From contig NZ_JACHBR010000002.1 of assembly GCF_014200435.1 (NCBI RefSeq), positions 1,371,001 to 1,435,000 on the forward strand: a stretch of DNA of 64,000 nt, given 5' to 3'. Positions within the stretch are counted from its first letter, which is position 1. Every line of letters begins with the position of its first letter. Both the position numbers and the translations under genes were made by a program. This DNA is from Sphaerisporangium krabiense. GTDB taxonomy: Bacteria; Actinomycetota; Actinomycetes; Streptosporangiales; Streptosporangiaceae. Under the pieces are notes generated by a model. It searched no databases, was not told where the DNA came from, and saw nothing but the letters and a program-made list of their open reading frames with translations. Below are positions 1-7,804 of this stretch, piece by piece.

Positions 1-33
1 GCGCGCCGGCCGCGCCGGGAGGACGATGAGGCC

Positions 34-1140
34 ATGGAGCCGACCGCCGCGGCCGGGCCGCCGCCCGAGGAGTTCCTGGCCGCCGCCGAGGAACTGCTGG
101 CCGTGCCCTCCACCGCCGACCGCCCCGCCGACCTGAGCAGGGCCCTGGACCTGGTGCTGGAGTTCGTCGGCCCCGGTTTCACGGTGGAGCGCTTCGAGTC
201 CGGCGGCAAGCCGAGCGCGCTGCTCTACCCCGGCGCGCGCACCCGGTTCCGGGTCATCCTCAACGCCCATCTCGACGTCGTCCCCGCGGAGCCGCACCAG
301 TTCCTGCCCCGCCGCGAGGGGACGCGGCTGTACGCCAGGGGCGCCCAGGACATGAAGGTGTCGGCGCTGGTGCAGGCCCAGGTGTTCCGCGAGCGGGCGG
401 CCCTGCTGCCCTACCCGATCGCGCTGCAGCTCGTCACCGACGAGGAGACCGGCGGCCGCGACGGCACGCTGCACCAGCTCGACCAGGGCGTGCGCGGCGA
501 CTTCGTCGTCATCGGCGAGCAGAGCGGCCTGCGGATCGTCACCGACTCCAAGGGGATGGTCACCGCCGACCTGCGCGCCACCGGCCGCGGCGCGCACGGC
601 GCCTACCCCTGGCTCGGCGACAGCGCCGTGCTCAAGCTGACGCACACGCTGCAGGCCCTGCTCGCCCGGTACCCCATGCCCGCCGAGGAGGCGTGGCGCA
701 CCACCGTCAACGTCGCGAGGATCGACGTCCCCGGCACGGCGCGCAACCAGGTCCCGGCCGTCGCCGAGGCGTGGCTCGACATCCGCTACCCGCCCGAGGA
801 CGCCGACTTCGCCGGCAGGACGGCCGAGGAGGTCGCCGACCACCTGCGGTCGTTCTGCGAGCCGGGCGTCACGCCGGTCGTCGGCCACCTGGACCCGCCG
901 CACCACGCCGACCGCGACCGTCCCGAGATACGCGCCCTCTGGAGCGCCGTGCGCGAGCAGGGCCACGACCCCGCCTTCCTGCGCAAGCACGGCGCCGCCG
1001 ACGGGCGCTTCTACCACGCGCGCGGCATCGACGCCGTCATCTTCGGCATCGGCGGCGACGGCCAGCACGGCCCCCACGAGTACGCCGACCTCACCACCGT
1101 CGCGCCGTACCACCGCGCGCTGACGCGCTTCCTCTCCTGA
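34..1140 (+). CDS. M20 family metallopeptidase (ArgE/DapE/CPG2-like)
   Basis: A 368-residue zinc amidohydrolase of the M20 family, which removes acyl groups or amino acids from small peptides or acyl-amino acids; the substrate cannot be read from sequence. The metal and catalytic motifs are in order: NAHLDVVP (His79, Asp81), the bridging Asp106 in GAQDMK, catalytic and metal Glu137/Glu138 in TDEETGG, and a C-terminal GQHGPHEY histidine. A dimerisation-type insert lies between about residues 170 and 290. The ATG follows a GGGAGG ribosome site. A TGA at 27-29 could end an upstream gene and would make this the second gene of an operon. Cytoplasmic, with no signal peptide. Confidence 0.85.
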   Translation: MEPTAAAGPPPEEFLAAAEELLAVPSTADRPADLSRALDLVLEFVGPGFTVERFESGGKPSALLYPGARTRFRVILNAHLDVVPAEPHQFLPRREGTRLYARGAQDMKVSALVQAQVFRERAALLPYPIALQLVTDEETGGRDGTLHQLDQGVRGDFVVIGEQSGLRIVTDSKGMVTADLRATGRGAHGAYPWLGDSAVLKLTHTLQALLARYPMPAEEAWRTTVNVARIDVPGTARNQVPAVAEAWLDIRYPPEDADFAGRTAEEVADHLRSFCEPGVTPVVGHLDPPHHADRDRPEIRALWSAVREQGHDPAFLRKHGAADGRFYHARGIDAVIFGIGGDGQHGPHEYADLTTVAPYHRALTRFLS

Positions 1141-1441
1141 ACGCGGGCGCCGGGGACACGGCCGGGCGCGGCGCGGGAAACTAAAGGCGCGGGCGCGCCG
1201 GACGCGGAATGGTAATTAGGCAGGGTAACGCCGATGTGACGTAGTGCGGCCCGCGACATTCGATAGTGCGCCATTCACGAGCCGCTTTCATATGCGTCGC
1301 GATCTACGGCGGATAGCGTGTTCCGAGGCTGAACGCCGCGTGCGGGCGTGGTCCCTGACGGGGGTGCACGAGGCTCGGGACCTGGCCGGACGCCCCTCCT
1401 ACCGCGAGCGAGACCCCGCACCAGAAGAGAGGCAGGAGAAC
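1141..1441. other. Non-coding leader region before the ThDP enzyme
   Basis: About 300 bases with no convincing gene. The first part is less GC-rich than its surroundings. A TAGCGT hexamer at 1313-1318 could be a -10 box. The following gene has its own ribosome site close to 1442, so the upstream in-frame extension to 1244 is judged untranslated. Confidence 0.4.
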
Positions 1442-3118
1442 ATGGCCGCCAGCAGACCCGCCCGTGTGGCGATCCTCGAACAGTTCAGAGCCGACGGCGT
1501 CACGCATATTTTCGGAAACCCGGGAACGGTGGAGCAGGGTTTTCTCGATGAACTGCGCGGATTTCCCGATATCGAGTACGTACTGGCCCTTCACGAGGCC
1601 GCCGCGGTCGGCGTCGCCGACGGCTACGCCCGCTCCACCCGCAGGCCGGCGCTGGTCCAGCTCCACTACGGCGTGGGCCTCGGCAACGGCATCGGCATGC
1701 TGTACGAGGCGCTGCGCGGCCAGACGCCGCTGGTCGTGGTGGCGGGCGAGGCCGGCGTGGCCTACGACGGCATGGACTCCCAGGGGTCGGCCGACCTGGT
1801 CGGCATGGCCAAGCTGGTCACCAAGTGGTCCACCCGCGTGGTGAACCCGGCGTCCACGCTGCGCATGCTGCGCCGCGCCTTCAAGATCGCCGCCACGCCG
1901 CCGTACGGGCCCGTGCTGGTGGTGCTGCCCGCCGACGTCATGGACGCCGTGATCGAGGAGGAGGTCGTGCCGACCTCGTTCCTGGACGCCGCGGCCAGGC
2001 CGTCCCAGGACGCCGTCGAGCGGGCCGCCCGGCTGCTGTCCGGCGCGCGGCGCCCGATCATCATCGCCGGGGACGGCGTCCACTTCTCCGGCGCCCAGGA
2101 CGAGCTGGCCAGGGTCGCGGAGACGTGGGGCGCCGAGGTGTGGGGCGCGGACTGGTCGGAGGTGAACCTCCCCGCCGACCACCCCCTGTGCCGGGGCGAG
2201 ATCGGGCGCATGTTCGGCACCTCCAGCCACCGGATCACCGCGGCCGCGGACGCCGTGCTGATCTGCGGCACCTACGTCATGCCCGAGGTCTTCCCCGCGA
2301 TGGAGGGCGTCTTCGCGCCCGGGGCCAAGGTCGTGCACATCGACCTGGACGGCGAGGCCATCGCCAAGAACTTCCCCGTGGACCTCGGCCTGGTGGCCGA
2401 CCCCCGGCACGCCCTCGGCCTGCTCGCCGAGGCCCTGGAGCGCCAGATGACCCCCGAGGCCCGCACCGCCGCCGGCGAGCGCCTGCGCGCCTCCGCCGAG
2501 GACAAGGCCGAGACCCGCGACCGGGCGCGCGCCCGCGACCTGGAGGACGCCGACACCCTGCCCCTGTCCACGGCCGTGTTCGCCCACGAGCTGGCCCGGC
2601 GGCTGCCCGAGGACGCCATGGTCTTCGACGAGGCGCTGTCGTCCTCGCCGGCCGTCTCGCGCTACCTGCGCGCCAACCTCCCCGGGCACTGGCACAAGAG
2701 CCGCGGCAGGACCCTCGGCGTCGGCCTGCCCGGCGCGGTCGGCATGAAGATCGCCAACCCGGACCGCACCGTCATCGGCTTCAGCGGCGACGGCGGCGCC
2801 ATGTACACCTTCCAGGCGCTGTGGACCGCCGCGCGCCACGACGTCGCGGCCAAGTTCGTGATCTGCAACAACGGCCGCTACCGCACGCTGGACGACAACG
2901 TCGTGCACTACTGGGGCACCCAGGGCATCGCCGAGCACGAGCTGCCCGCCATGTTCGACATCAGCCACCCCGCGATCGGCTTCACCGGGCTGGCCGAGTC
3001 CCTCGGGGTGCGGGCCGTGCGGGTGGAGAAGCCGGAGCAGGTGGCCGGCGCCATCACCCAGGCCCTGGAGCACCAGGGGCCGTTCCTCATCGACCTCGTC
3101 ATCGGCCGCGACTCCTGA
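1442..3118 (+). CDS. Thiamine-diphosphate-dependent decarboxylase, benzoylformate decarboxylase-like
   Basis: A 558-residue enzyme of the ThDP superfamily (pyruvate decarboxylase, acetolactate synthase, benzoylformate decarboxylase). It has the N-terminal pyrimidine domain with cofactor-activating Glu52 (HEAAAVG), a central domain, and a C-terminal pyrophosphate domain with the GDG(449-451)-X24-NN(476-477) metal-binding motif. The sequence round GDG (ALWTAARH) resembles benzoylformate decarboxylase more than acetolactate synthase. The ATG at 1442 is chosen over 1244 because GAGAGGCAGGA lies just upstream and family proteins start at this point. It stands alone, so no pathway can be read from context; a 2-oxo acid decarboxylase or lyase is the safe call. 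Confidence 0.8.
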   Translation: MAASRPARVAILEQFRADGVTHIFGNPGTVEQGFLDELRGFPDIEYVLALHEAAAVGVADGYARSTRRPALVQLHYGVGLGNGIGMLYEALRGQTPLVVVAGEAGVAYDGMDSQGSADLVGMAKLVTKWSTRVVNPASTLRMLRRAFKIAATPPYGPVLVVLPADVMDAVIEEEVVPTSFLDAAARPSQDAVERAARLLSGARRPIIIAGDGVHFSGAQDELARVAETWGAEVWGADWSEVNLPADHPLCRGEIGRMFGTSSHRITAAADAVLICGTYVMPEVFPAMEGVFAPGAKVVHIDLDGEAIAKNFPVDLGLVADPRHALGLLAEALERQMTPEARTAAGERLRASAEDKAETRDRARARDLEDADTLPLSTAVFAHELARRLPEDAMVFDEALSSSPAVSRYLRANLPGHWHKSRGRTLGVGLPGAVGMKIANPDRTVIGFSGDGGAMYTFQALWTAARHDVAAKFVICNNGRYRTLDDNVVHYWGTQGIAEHELPAMFDISHPAIGFTGLAESLGVRAVRVEKPEQVAGAITQALEHQGPFLIDLVIGRDS

Positions 3119-3448
3119 CCCCCCGCGCGGCCCCGGCCGGCCGGGCCACGACGCCGGCCGGGGTCCCCGGCCCCACCGGTCGGCGGCCGCTGCTGACCAT
3201 CGAGCCGCTCAACGGCGTCTCCGGCTGCGAGCCGCACATCTTCCGCGCCGACGGCGCCACCCGCCTCGGCCCTCCCGCGGACGGCTGGGAGGCCGGGCGC
3301 GTCGAACGCCGTGCCTTCCCCCCGCGTGCGACCGAGCGGGGTGACCCCGCCGCTGTGCCGGCCCCCGCGTAATTTGGTTGCGGGCGATGTGGGGATTCTG
3401 GCGTTATTGATCCCGTCAGACGGCCGACGCGGAAGGAGGCGACGCGCG
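3119..3448. other. Non-coding gap between ThDP enzyme and rtcB
   Basis: 330 bases with no gene I can support. The only open frame is a continuation of a shadow frame of the upstream gene. The last 80 bases are relatively AT-rich (TTATTGATC around 3402-3410) and probably hold the rtcB promoter, but no clear -35/-10 pair stands out. Confidence 0.4.
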
Positions 3449-4636
3449 ATGGTGTACAACAAGGTGACCGGCGGGCGGGCGCCCATCCGCATGTGGGCGG
3501 ATCCGGACGAGGTCGAGCCGCAGGCGATGCGGCAGCTCCGCAACGTCGCGAACCTTCCGTGGACGCATGGTGTCGCCGTGATGCCCGACGTGCATTACGG
3601 CATGGGGGCCACCGTGGGCTCGGTCATCGCGATGCGCGACGCCGTGTCGCCCGCGGCGGTCGGCGTGGACATCGGCTGCGGGATGAGCGCGGTCAGGACC
3701 TCGATCACCGTCCACGACCTGCCCGACAACCTGCGCTACCTGCGCTCGCGCCTGGAGCAGGCGATCCCGGTCGGATTCCACGCCCACAAGCGCCCGGTGA
3801 ACCCCGCCGCGCTGCACGGCTTCCCCACGGGCGACTGGGCCGGGTTCTGGAAGGGCTTCGACGAGCTGGCCCCCGCGGTGCGGAGCCGCCGCGACAGGGC
3901 CGAGGTCCAGATGGGCACGCTCGGCGGCGGCAACCACTTCCTGGAGGTCTGCGCCGACGACGAGGGCGCGGTGTGGGTCGTCCTGCACTCCGGCTCGCGC
4001 AACATCGGCAAGGAGCTCGCCGAGCACCACATCGAGCAGGCGCGCAAGCTGCCCCACAACCAGGACCTGCCCGACCGCGACCTGGCGGTCTTCGTCGGCG
4101 GGACGGCCAAGATGGACGCCTACCGCCGCGACCTGTTCTGGGCGCAGGACTACGCCCGGCGCAACCGCGCCATCATGATGGCCCTGGTCTGCGGCGTGCT
4201 GCGCAAGCACTTCGCGGGCATCTCCTTCGACGGCGCCATCTCCTGCCACCACAACTACGTGGCCGAGGAGACCTACGACGGCGTGGACCTGCTGGTCACC
4301 CGCAAGGGCGCGATCCGGGCGGGGGAGGGCGACCTCGGCATCATCCCCGGGTCGATGGCGACCGGCACCTACATCGTCAGGGGCCTCGGGAACGCCGAGG
4401 CCTTCGACTCCGCGTCCCACGGCGCCGGCCGCAGGATGAGCAGGGCCAAGGCCAAGAAGACCTTCACCGTGGGCGACCTGGAGGCGCAGACCGACGGGGT
4501 GGAGTGCCGCAAGGACGCCGGGGTGCTGGACGAGATCCCGGGCGCCTACAAGGACATCGAGTCGGTCATGGCGGCGCAGTCCGACCTGGTCGAGGTCGTC
4601 GCCCACCTGCGCCAGATCATCTGCGTCAAGGGCTGA
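3449..4636 (+). CDS. rtcB: RNA-splicing ligase RtcB
   Basis: A 395-residue GTP- and Mn-dependent ligase that joins RNA 2',3'-cyclic phosphate (or 3'-phosphate) ends to 5'-OH ends, used in RNA repair. The diagnostic motifs are all present: DIGCGM with the metal-binding Cys77, GTLGGGNHF with metal and GMP ligands, CHHNYV, PGSMATG, and SASHGAGR with the histidine that becomes guanylylated. The C-terminus ends in VKG as usual for the family. The ATG follows GGAAGGAGG. No archease, RtcA or RtcR gene lies next to it, so it appears to be a stand-alone gene closed by a strong hairpin. Confidence 0.95.
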   Translation: MVYNKVTGGRAPIRMWADPDEVEPQAMRQLRNVANLPWTHGVAVMPDVHYGMGATVGSVIAMRDAVSPAAVGVDIGCGMSAVRTSITVHDLPDNLRYLRSRLEQAIPVGFHAHKRPVNPAALHGFPTGDWAGFWKGFDELAPAVRSRRDRAEVQMGTLGGGNHFLEVCADDEGAVWVVLHSGSRNIGKELAEHHIEQARKLPHNQDLPDRDLAVFVGGTAKMDAYRRDLFWAQDYARRNRAIMMALVCGVLRKHFAGISFDGAISCHHNYVAEETYDGVDLLVTRKGAIRAGEGDLGIIPGSMATGTYIVRGLGNAEAFDSASHGAGRRMSRAKAKKTFTVGDLEAQTDGVECRKDAGVLDEIPGAYKDIESVMAAQSDLVEVVAHLRQIICVKG

Positions 4637-4659
4637 GCGTCTCCCGGCCCGGCACCCTG

Positions 4660-4693
4660 GGGAATCATCCGGCCGGCGTTCCGGATGATTCCC
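4660..4693 (+). terminator. Hairpin after rtcB
   Basis: A perfect 13-bp stem (GGGAATCATCCGG at 4660-4672 with its complement at 4681-4693) and an 8-base loop lie 24 bases after the rtcB stop. There is no U-tract, which is common for actinobacterial terminators. Confidence 0.7.
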
Positions 4694-4767
4694 TCTCCGG
4701 CGCGTCCGACGCCGGCGGGGCCGTTCCCCGCGGGCCTCGGGGAGCGCGGACGCCGTCCACCGTCTAA

Positions 4768-4797
4768 TGTGAAAAGTACTGTGAAACATCGTTCACA
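4768..4797. promoter_or_regulatory. TGTGAA inverted/direct repeat upstream of moaA
   Basis: TGTGAA (4780-4785), six bases, then TTCACA (4792-4797) form a dyad like sites for CRP/FNR-type regulators. A further TGTGAAA copy at 4768 gives a 12-base direct repeat. It sits about 75 bases before the moaA start, in an AT-richer patch that includes TCTAAT (4763-4768), a candidate -10 box. Regulator identity is inference. Confidence 0.45.
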
Positions 4798-4868
4798 TCG
4801 GCGGTGCGGCTGCCGGGGGCGGGTCCCGCGCGGCCGTGCGCGCACGCGACGCGAGGAGGGCCTTCCCG

Positions 4869-5858
4869 GTGCTCGTTGACTCGTTCGGGCGAGTGGCGAC
4901 CGACCTGAGGGTCTCGCTGACCGACAGATGCAACCTCCGCTGTTCCTACTGCATGCCCCCCGAGGGCCTGGACTGGCTGCCCAAGCCGGACCTGCTCACC
5001 GCCGACGAGATCTGCAGGCTCGTGGCCGTCGGCGTGGAGCGTCTCGGCATCACCGAGGTCCGCTACACCGGCGGCGAGCCCCTGCTGCGCCGGGAACTGC
5101 CCGAGATCGTCGCGCGGACGGCGGCGCTGCGCCCGCGGCCCCGCCTGTCGATCACCTCCAACGGCATCGGGCTCGCCCGGCTGGCCGCGCCGCTCGCCGC
5201 CGCCGGCCTCGACCGCGTGAACGTCTCCCTCGACACCCTGGACAGGGACACCTTCGTCCGGCTCGCCCACCGCGACCGGCTCGCCGACGTGCTGGCCGGG
5301 CTCGCCGCCGCCGCGGAGGCGGGGCTGCGCCCGGTGAAGATCAACACGGTGCTGATGCGCGGCGTCAACGAGCACGAGGCGGCGCCCCTGCTGCGCCACT
5401 GCCTGGAGCACGGCTACGAGCTGCGGTTCATCGAGCAGATGCCGCTGGACGCCCAGCACGGCTGGCGCCGCGAGGGCATGGTGACCGCCGACGAGATCCT
5501 CGCCGAGCTCGGCCGCGCGTTCTCGCTCACCCCCGACGACCCCGCGGCGCGCGGCAGCGCCCCCGCCGAGATCTTCCTCGTGGACGGCGGCCCGGCCAGG
5601 GTGGGGGTCATCGGCTCGGTCACCCGCCCGTTCTGCGGGGCCTGCGACCGGGTCCGGCTGACCGCCGACGGCCAGATCCGCAACTGCCTGTTCGCCACCG
5701 AGGAGTCCGACCTGCGCGGCGCGATGCGCGCGGGCGCCTCCGACGACGAGCTCGCCGAGCGCTGGACCGCCGCCGTCCGCGGCAAGCGCGCCGGGCACGG
5801 CATCGACGACCCCGGCTTCCTGCAGCCGGCGCGGCCCATGTCGGCCATCGGCGGCTGA
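4869..5858 (+). CDS. moaA: GTP 3',8-cyclase MoaA
   Basis: A radical-SAM enzyme (329 residues) that with MoaC turns GTP into cyclic pyranopterin monophosphate, the first step of molybdenum cofactor synthesis. The first [4Fe-4S] cluster motif is CNLRCSYC (Cys21, 25, 28). The C-terminal cluster is FCGACDR plus RNC, and the protein ends in the GG needed for activity. The GTG at 4869 is preferred to the ATG at 4836: it has GAGGAGGG nine bases upstream and gives the usual MLVDxxGR N-terminus. It is the first gene of a Moco operon with the next two genes. Confidence 0.93.
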   Translation: MLVDSFGRVATDLRVSLTDRCNLRCSYCMPPEGLDWLPKPDLLTADEICRLVAVGVERLGITEVRYTGGEPLLRRELPEIVARTAALRPRPRLSITSNGIGLARLAAPLAAAGLDRVNVSLDTLDRDTFVRLAHRDRLADVLAGLAAAAEAGLRPVKINTVLMRGVNEHEAAPLLRHCLEHGYELRFIEQMPLDAQHGWRREGMVTADEILAELGRAFSLTPDDPAARGSAPAEIFLVDGGPARVGVIGSVTRPFCGACDRVRLTADGQIRNCLFATEESDLRGAMRAGASDDELAERWTAAVRGKRAGHGIDDPGFLQPARPMSAIGG

Positions 5859-5860
5859 CC

Positions 5861-6532
5861 GTGCCTCCCGCGGCCCCCAGCGCCCCGTACGACGGCCCGG
5901 AGCGCCCGGTGGGGGATCGCGACGCGGACACGCCTTCCGGGGCCCGCAACGAGCCCTACGACGCCGTGGTGCTCGCCGGGGGAGAGGCGCGCAGGCTCGG
6001 CGGGCGGGACAAGCCGGGCGTCACCGTGGGCGGCCTGCCGCTGATCGCGCGGGTCGCCGCCGCCGTGCCGGACGCCGCCCGCCTCATCGTCGCCGGGCCC
6101 GCCCGCGCCGGGCTGCCGCCGCGCGCCGAGTTCGTCCGTGAGGACCCGCCCGGCGGCGGGCCGGTCCCCGCCGCCCGCGCGGGGCTGGCGCGGGTGTCCG
6201 CGCCGTGGACGGCCCTGCTCGCCGCCGACCTTCCCTTCCTGCTCCCCGGGCACGTGTCGGCGCTGCGCGCGGCCGCCGCCGGGGGCGCGGGCGCCGTCCT
6301 GGTGGACGAGGAGGGCCGCGAGCAGTGGCTGACCGGCGTCTGGCACACCGGGACGCTCGCCCGCGCGCTCGCCGCCTACACCGGCCGCTCGCTGCGCGGC
6401 GTGCTCGGCCCGCTGGAACCGGCGCGGCTCGGCCTGCCGGTAGGGGACGCGGGCCGGGTTCCGTGGTTCGATTGCGACACGATCGACGATCTGAAAGACG
6501 CGAGAAGGCGGCTGGCTCCCGGCGCGTCGTGA
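5861..6532 (+). CDS. Molybdenum cofactor guanylyltransferase-like (MobA family)
   Basis: A 223-residue nucleotidyltransferase with the MobA signature LAGGxxRRLGGRDK beginning at residue 38 and a DLPF metal-site motif. It would attach GMP (or CMP) to molybdopterin. It starts with GTG two bases after the moaA stop, so translation is probably coupled. The first 32 residues are a non-conserved extension; a GTG at 5909 is an alternative start. Compared with Escherichia coli MobA, the stretch GPVPAARAGL replaces GPLAG. The Moco context supports the role; the exact nucleotide substrate is not shown. Confidence 0.8.
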   Translation: MPPAAPSAPYDGPERPVGDRDADTPSGARNEPYDAVVLAGGEARRLGGRDKPGVTVGGLPLIARVAAAVPDAARLIVAGPARAGLPPRAEFVREDPPGGGPVPAARAGLARVSAPWTALLAADLPFLLPGHVSALRAAAAGGAGAVLVDEEGREQWLTGVWHTGTLARALAAYTGRSLRGVLGPLEPARLGLPVGDAGRVPWFDCDTIDDLKDARRRLAPGAS

Positions 6533-6600
6533 ATCATCGGCGGACGCGCGGGAAAAGCCGTTTCCGGTCCGTACGAATATCTCCGGAGGAAAGAGACGCC

Positions 6601-6858
6601 ATGAATGTGCTGGCCGAGTGGACGGCGCTGGTCTGCAAGGAACTCGGCATCGACCCCGAGGAAATCGATCGCGACGCGGTTCTGGACCTCACCAGAGACG
6701 TGGCCCACGGCGTGGCGCGCCCGGCCGCCCCGCTCACGGCCTACCTGCTCGGGCTGGCCCAGGGGGCGGGCACCGCGGCGCCGGACGCCCTGGAAACGCT
6801 CTCGACGCTGGCCCGCAACTGGGGTCAGGCGACGGCCGAGACATTGGGCGATCATTAG
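6601..6858 (+). CDS. DUF6457 domain protein
   Basis: A small acidic protein of 85 residues in an uncharacterised actinobacterial family, recognised by the core LDLTRDVAHGVARPAAPLTA. It is found next to molybdopterin genes, as here, 68 bases after the MobA-like gene and with its own GGAGGAAAG ribosome site. It has no membrane segment or catalytic motif. The association suggests a helper in Moco synthesis or insertion, but that is inference. It ends the operon before a strong hairpin. Confidence 0.75.
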   Translation: MNVLAEWTALVCKELGIDPEEIDRDAVLDLTRDVAHGVARPAAPLTAYLLGLAQGAGTAAPDALETLSTLARNWGQATAETLGDH

Positions 6859-6924
6859 GGCGTCACCTGGGACGTCCTGAACATCACGAAAGCCGTATTA
6901 CGGAGGTTTTCCCGGGAAATGGAC

Positions 6925-6961
6925 GACGCCGGGTGGTTACGGGGGCAAACCACCCGGCGTC
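6925..6961. terminator. Bidirectional terminator hairpin
   Basis: A perfect 14-bp stem (6925-6938 with 6948-6961) and a 9-base loop lie between the Moco operon and the convergent DUF3099 gene. Strong in both directions, without a T-run. Confidence 0.75.
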
Positions 6962-7075
6962 GCATCATCGGCGTTCCGACGGGGGCCCGGAACGCCGGCA
7001 CGAGCGCTCCGACGGGGGACCAGAGCGCTTGTCTAAAGCGTACACCTACAACCCATGGGGTGCGTCAAGAGTTTG

Positions 7076-7450
7076 TCACGACCCGATCTCGCGTCGGTGG
7101 AGTGGTATCTCGGTTTGGTTAGGTGCTTCGTGGTCGAACGCCGAGCTCACGCCGCGGCTCGGCTGGTTGGCGCCGATCACCGCGATGTACGGCAGGAAGA
7201 TCGCTCCGGCCACCAGCAGCGCCCTGACCGGCCATGGCACGCTCAGCGCGACCGCCAGGACAAGGCATACCAATCGGATCCCCATCTGGACGAAATACCG
7301 CTTCTCACGCCGGCCGATGTCCGCCGACAGCGACGGCTGGGCGTCGGTGACCTGATGAACGACCCGGCGGCGATGCCATACCTTCACAGCTTCCACCGTA
7401 GACCCAGGACCGGCGGGGTGTTCCGGCGGCCGCCGGTCCCGAGGCGTCAT
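7076..7450 (-). CDS. DUF3099 membrane protein
   Basis: A 124-residue protein with the DUF3099 pattern: VHQVTDAQPSLSADI, then RRxKRYFVQMGIR, and two adjacent transmembrane helices (about residues 57-92). Function unknown; the family is confined to actinobacteria. The C-terminal tail is polar and variable. The start codon lies only 32 bases from the divergent dodecin start, so the two promoters must overlap; TACGAT at 7448-7453 on the plus strand is a candidate -10 box for dodecin. Confidence 0.75.
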   Translation of the reverse strand: MTPRDRRPPEHPAGPGSTVEAVKVWHRRRVVHQVTDAQPSLSADIGRREKRYFVQMGIRLVCLVLAVALSVPWPVRALLVAGAIFLPYIAVIGANQPSRGVSSAFDHEAPNQTEIPLHRREIGS

Positions 7451-7482
7451 ACGATCAAGGGCGACCGTGAGGAGAATGCAGG

Positions 7483-7695
7483 ATGACCGACCGTACCTAC
7501 CGCGTGACCGAGATCGTCGGCACGTCCCCCGAGAGCGTCGACCAGGCGATACGCAACGGGATACGCCGCGCGGCCGAGACCCTGCGCCACCTGGACTGGT
7601 TCGAGGTCACCGAGGTCCGCGGCCACATCCAGGACGGCGAGATCGGCCACTTCCAGGTCGGGATGAAGGTCGGATTCCGCCTCGAGGACTCCTGA
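7483..7695 (+). CDS. Dodecin family flavin-binding protein
   Basis: A 70-residue dodecin. It forms hollow dodecamers that bind FMN/FAD or coenzyme A and serve as a flavin buffer. The sequence has the beta-alpha-beta-beta plan: a first strand RVTEIVGTSPESVDQAI, a long helix, and the WFEVTEVRGHI strand carrying the Trp that stacks on flavin, followed by GHFQVGMKVGF. The ATG follows GAGGAGAATGCAGG. It is a single-gene unit closed by a 17-bp hairpin. Confidence 0.92.
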   Translation: MTDRTYRVTEIVGTSPESVDQAIRNGIRRAAETLRHLDWFEVTEVRGHIQDGEIGHFQVGMKVGFRLEDS

Positions 7696-7715
7696 CCCGG
7701 GGCGTGACGGCCACC

Positions 7716-7752
7716 GGCCCCGGCCGCCGGGACGCTCCCGGCGGCCGGGGCC
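7716..7752. terminator. Bidirectional terminator between dodecin and tldE
   Basis: Perfect 17-bp arms (7716-7732, 7736-7752) around a 3-base CGC loop, placed between two convergent genes. This is one of the strongest hairpins in the window. Confidence 0.8.
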
Positions 7753-7804
7753 ACGCTCGCGCCGGACCGCGCGGGCGCGCGGACCGTGCCGGCCTCGGCC
7801 GGCC

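Noticed and set aside
1-33. Upstream gene ending at TGA 27-29
   Set aside because: Only about eight codons are visible, too few to support a feature.
1304-3073. 589-codon antisense frame over the ThDP enzyme
   Set aside because: Val/Gly/His-rich shadow sequence with no domain.
1442-3118. Acetolactate synthase
   Set aside because: No regulatory subunit gene nearby and the sequence round the GDG motif is closer to benzoylformate decarboxylase.
3416-4789. Long antisense frame over rtcB
   Set aside because: Shadow frame; rtcB has all catalytic motifs.
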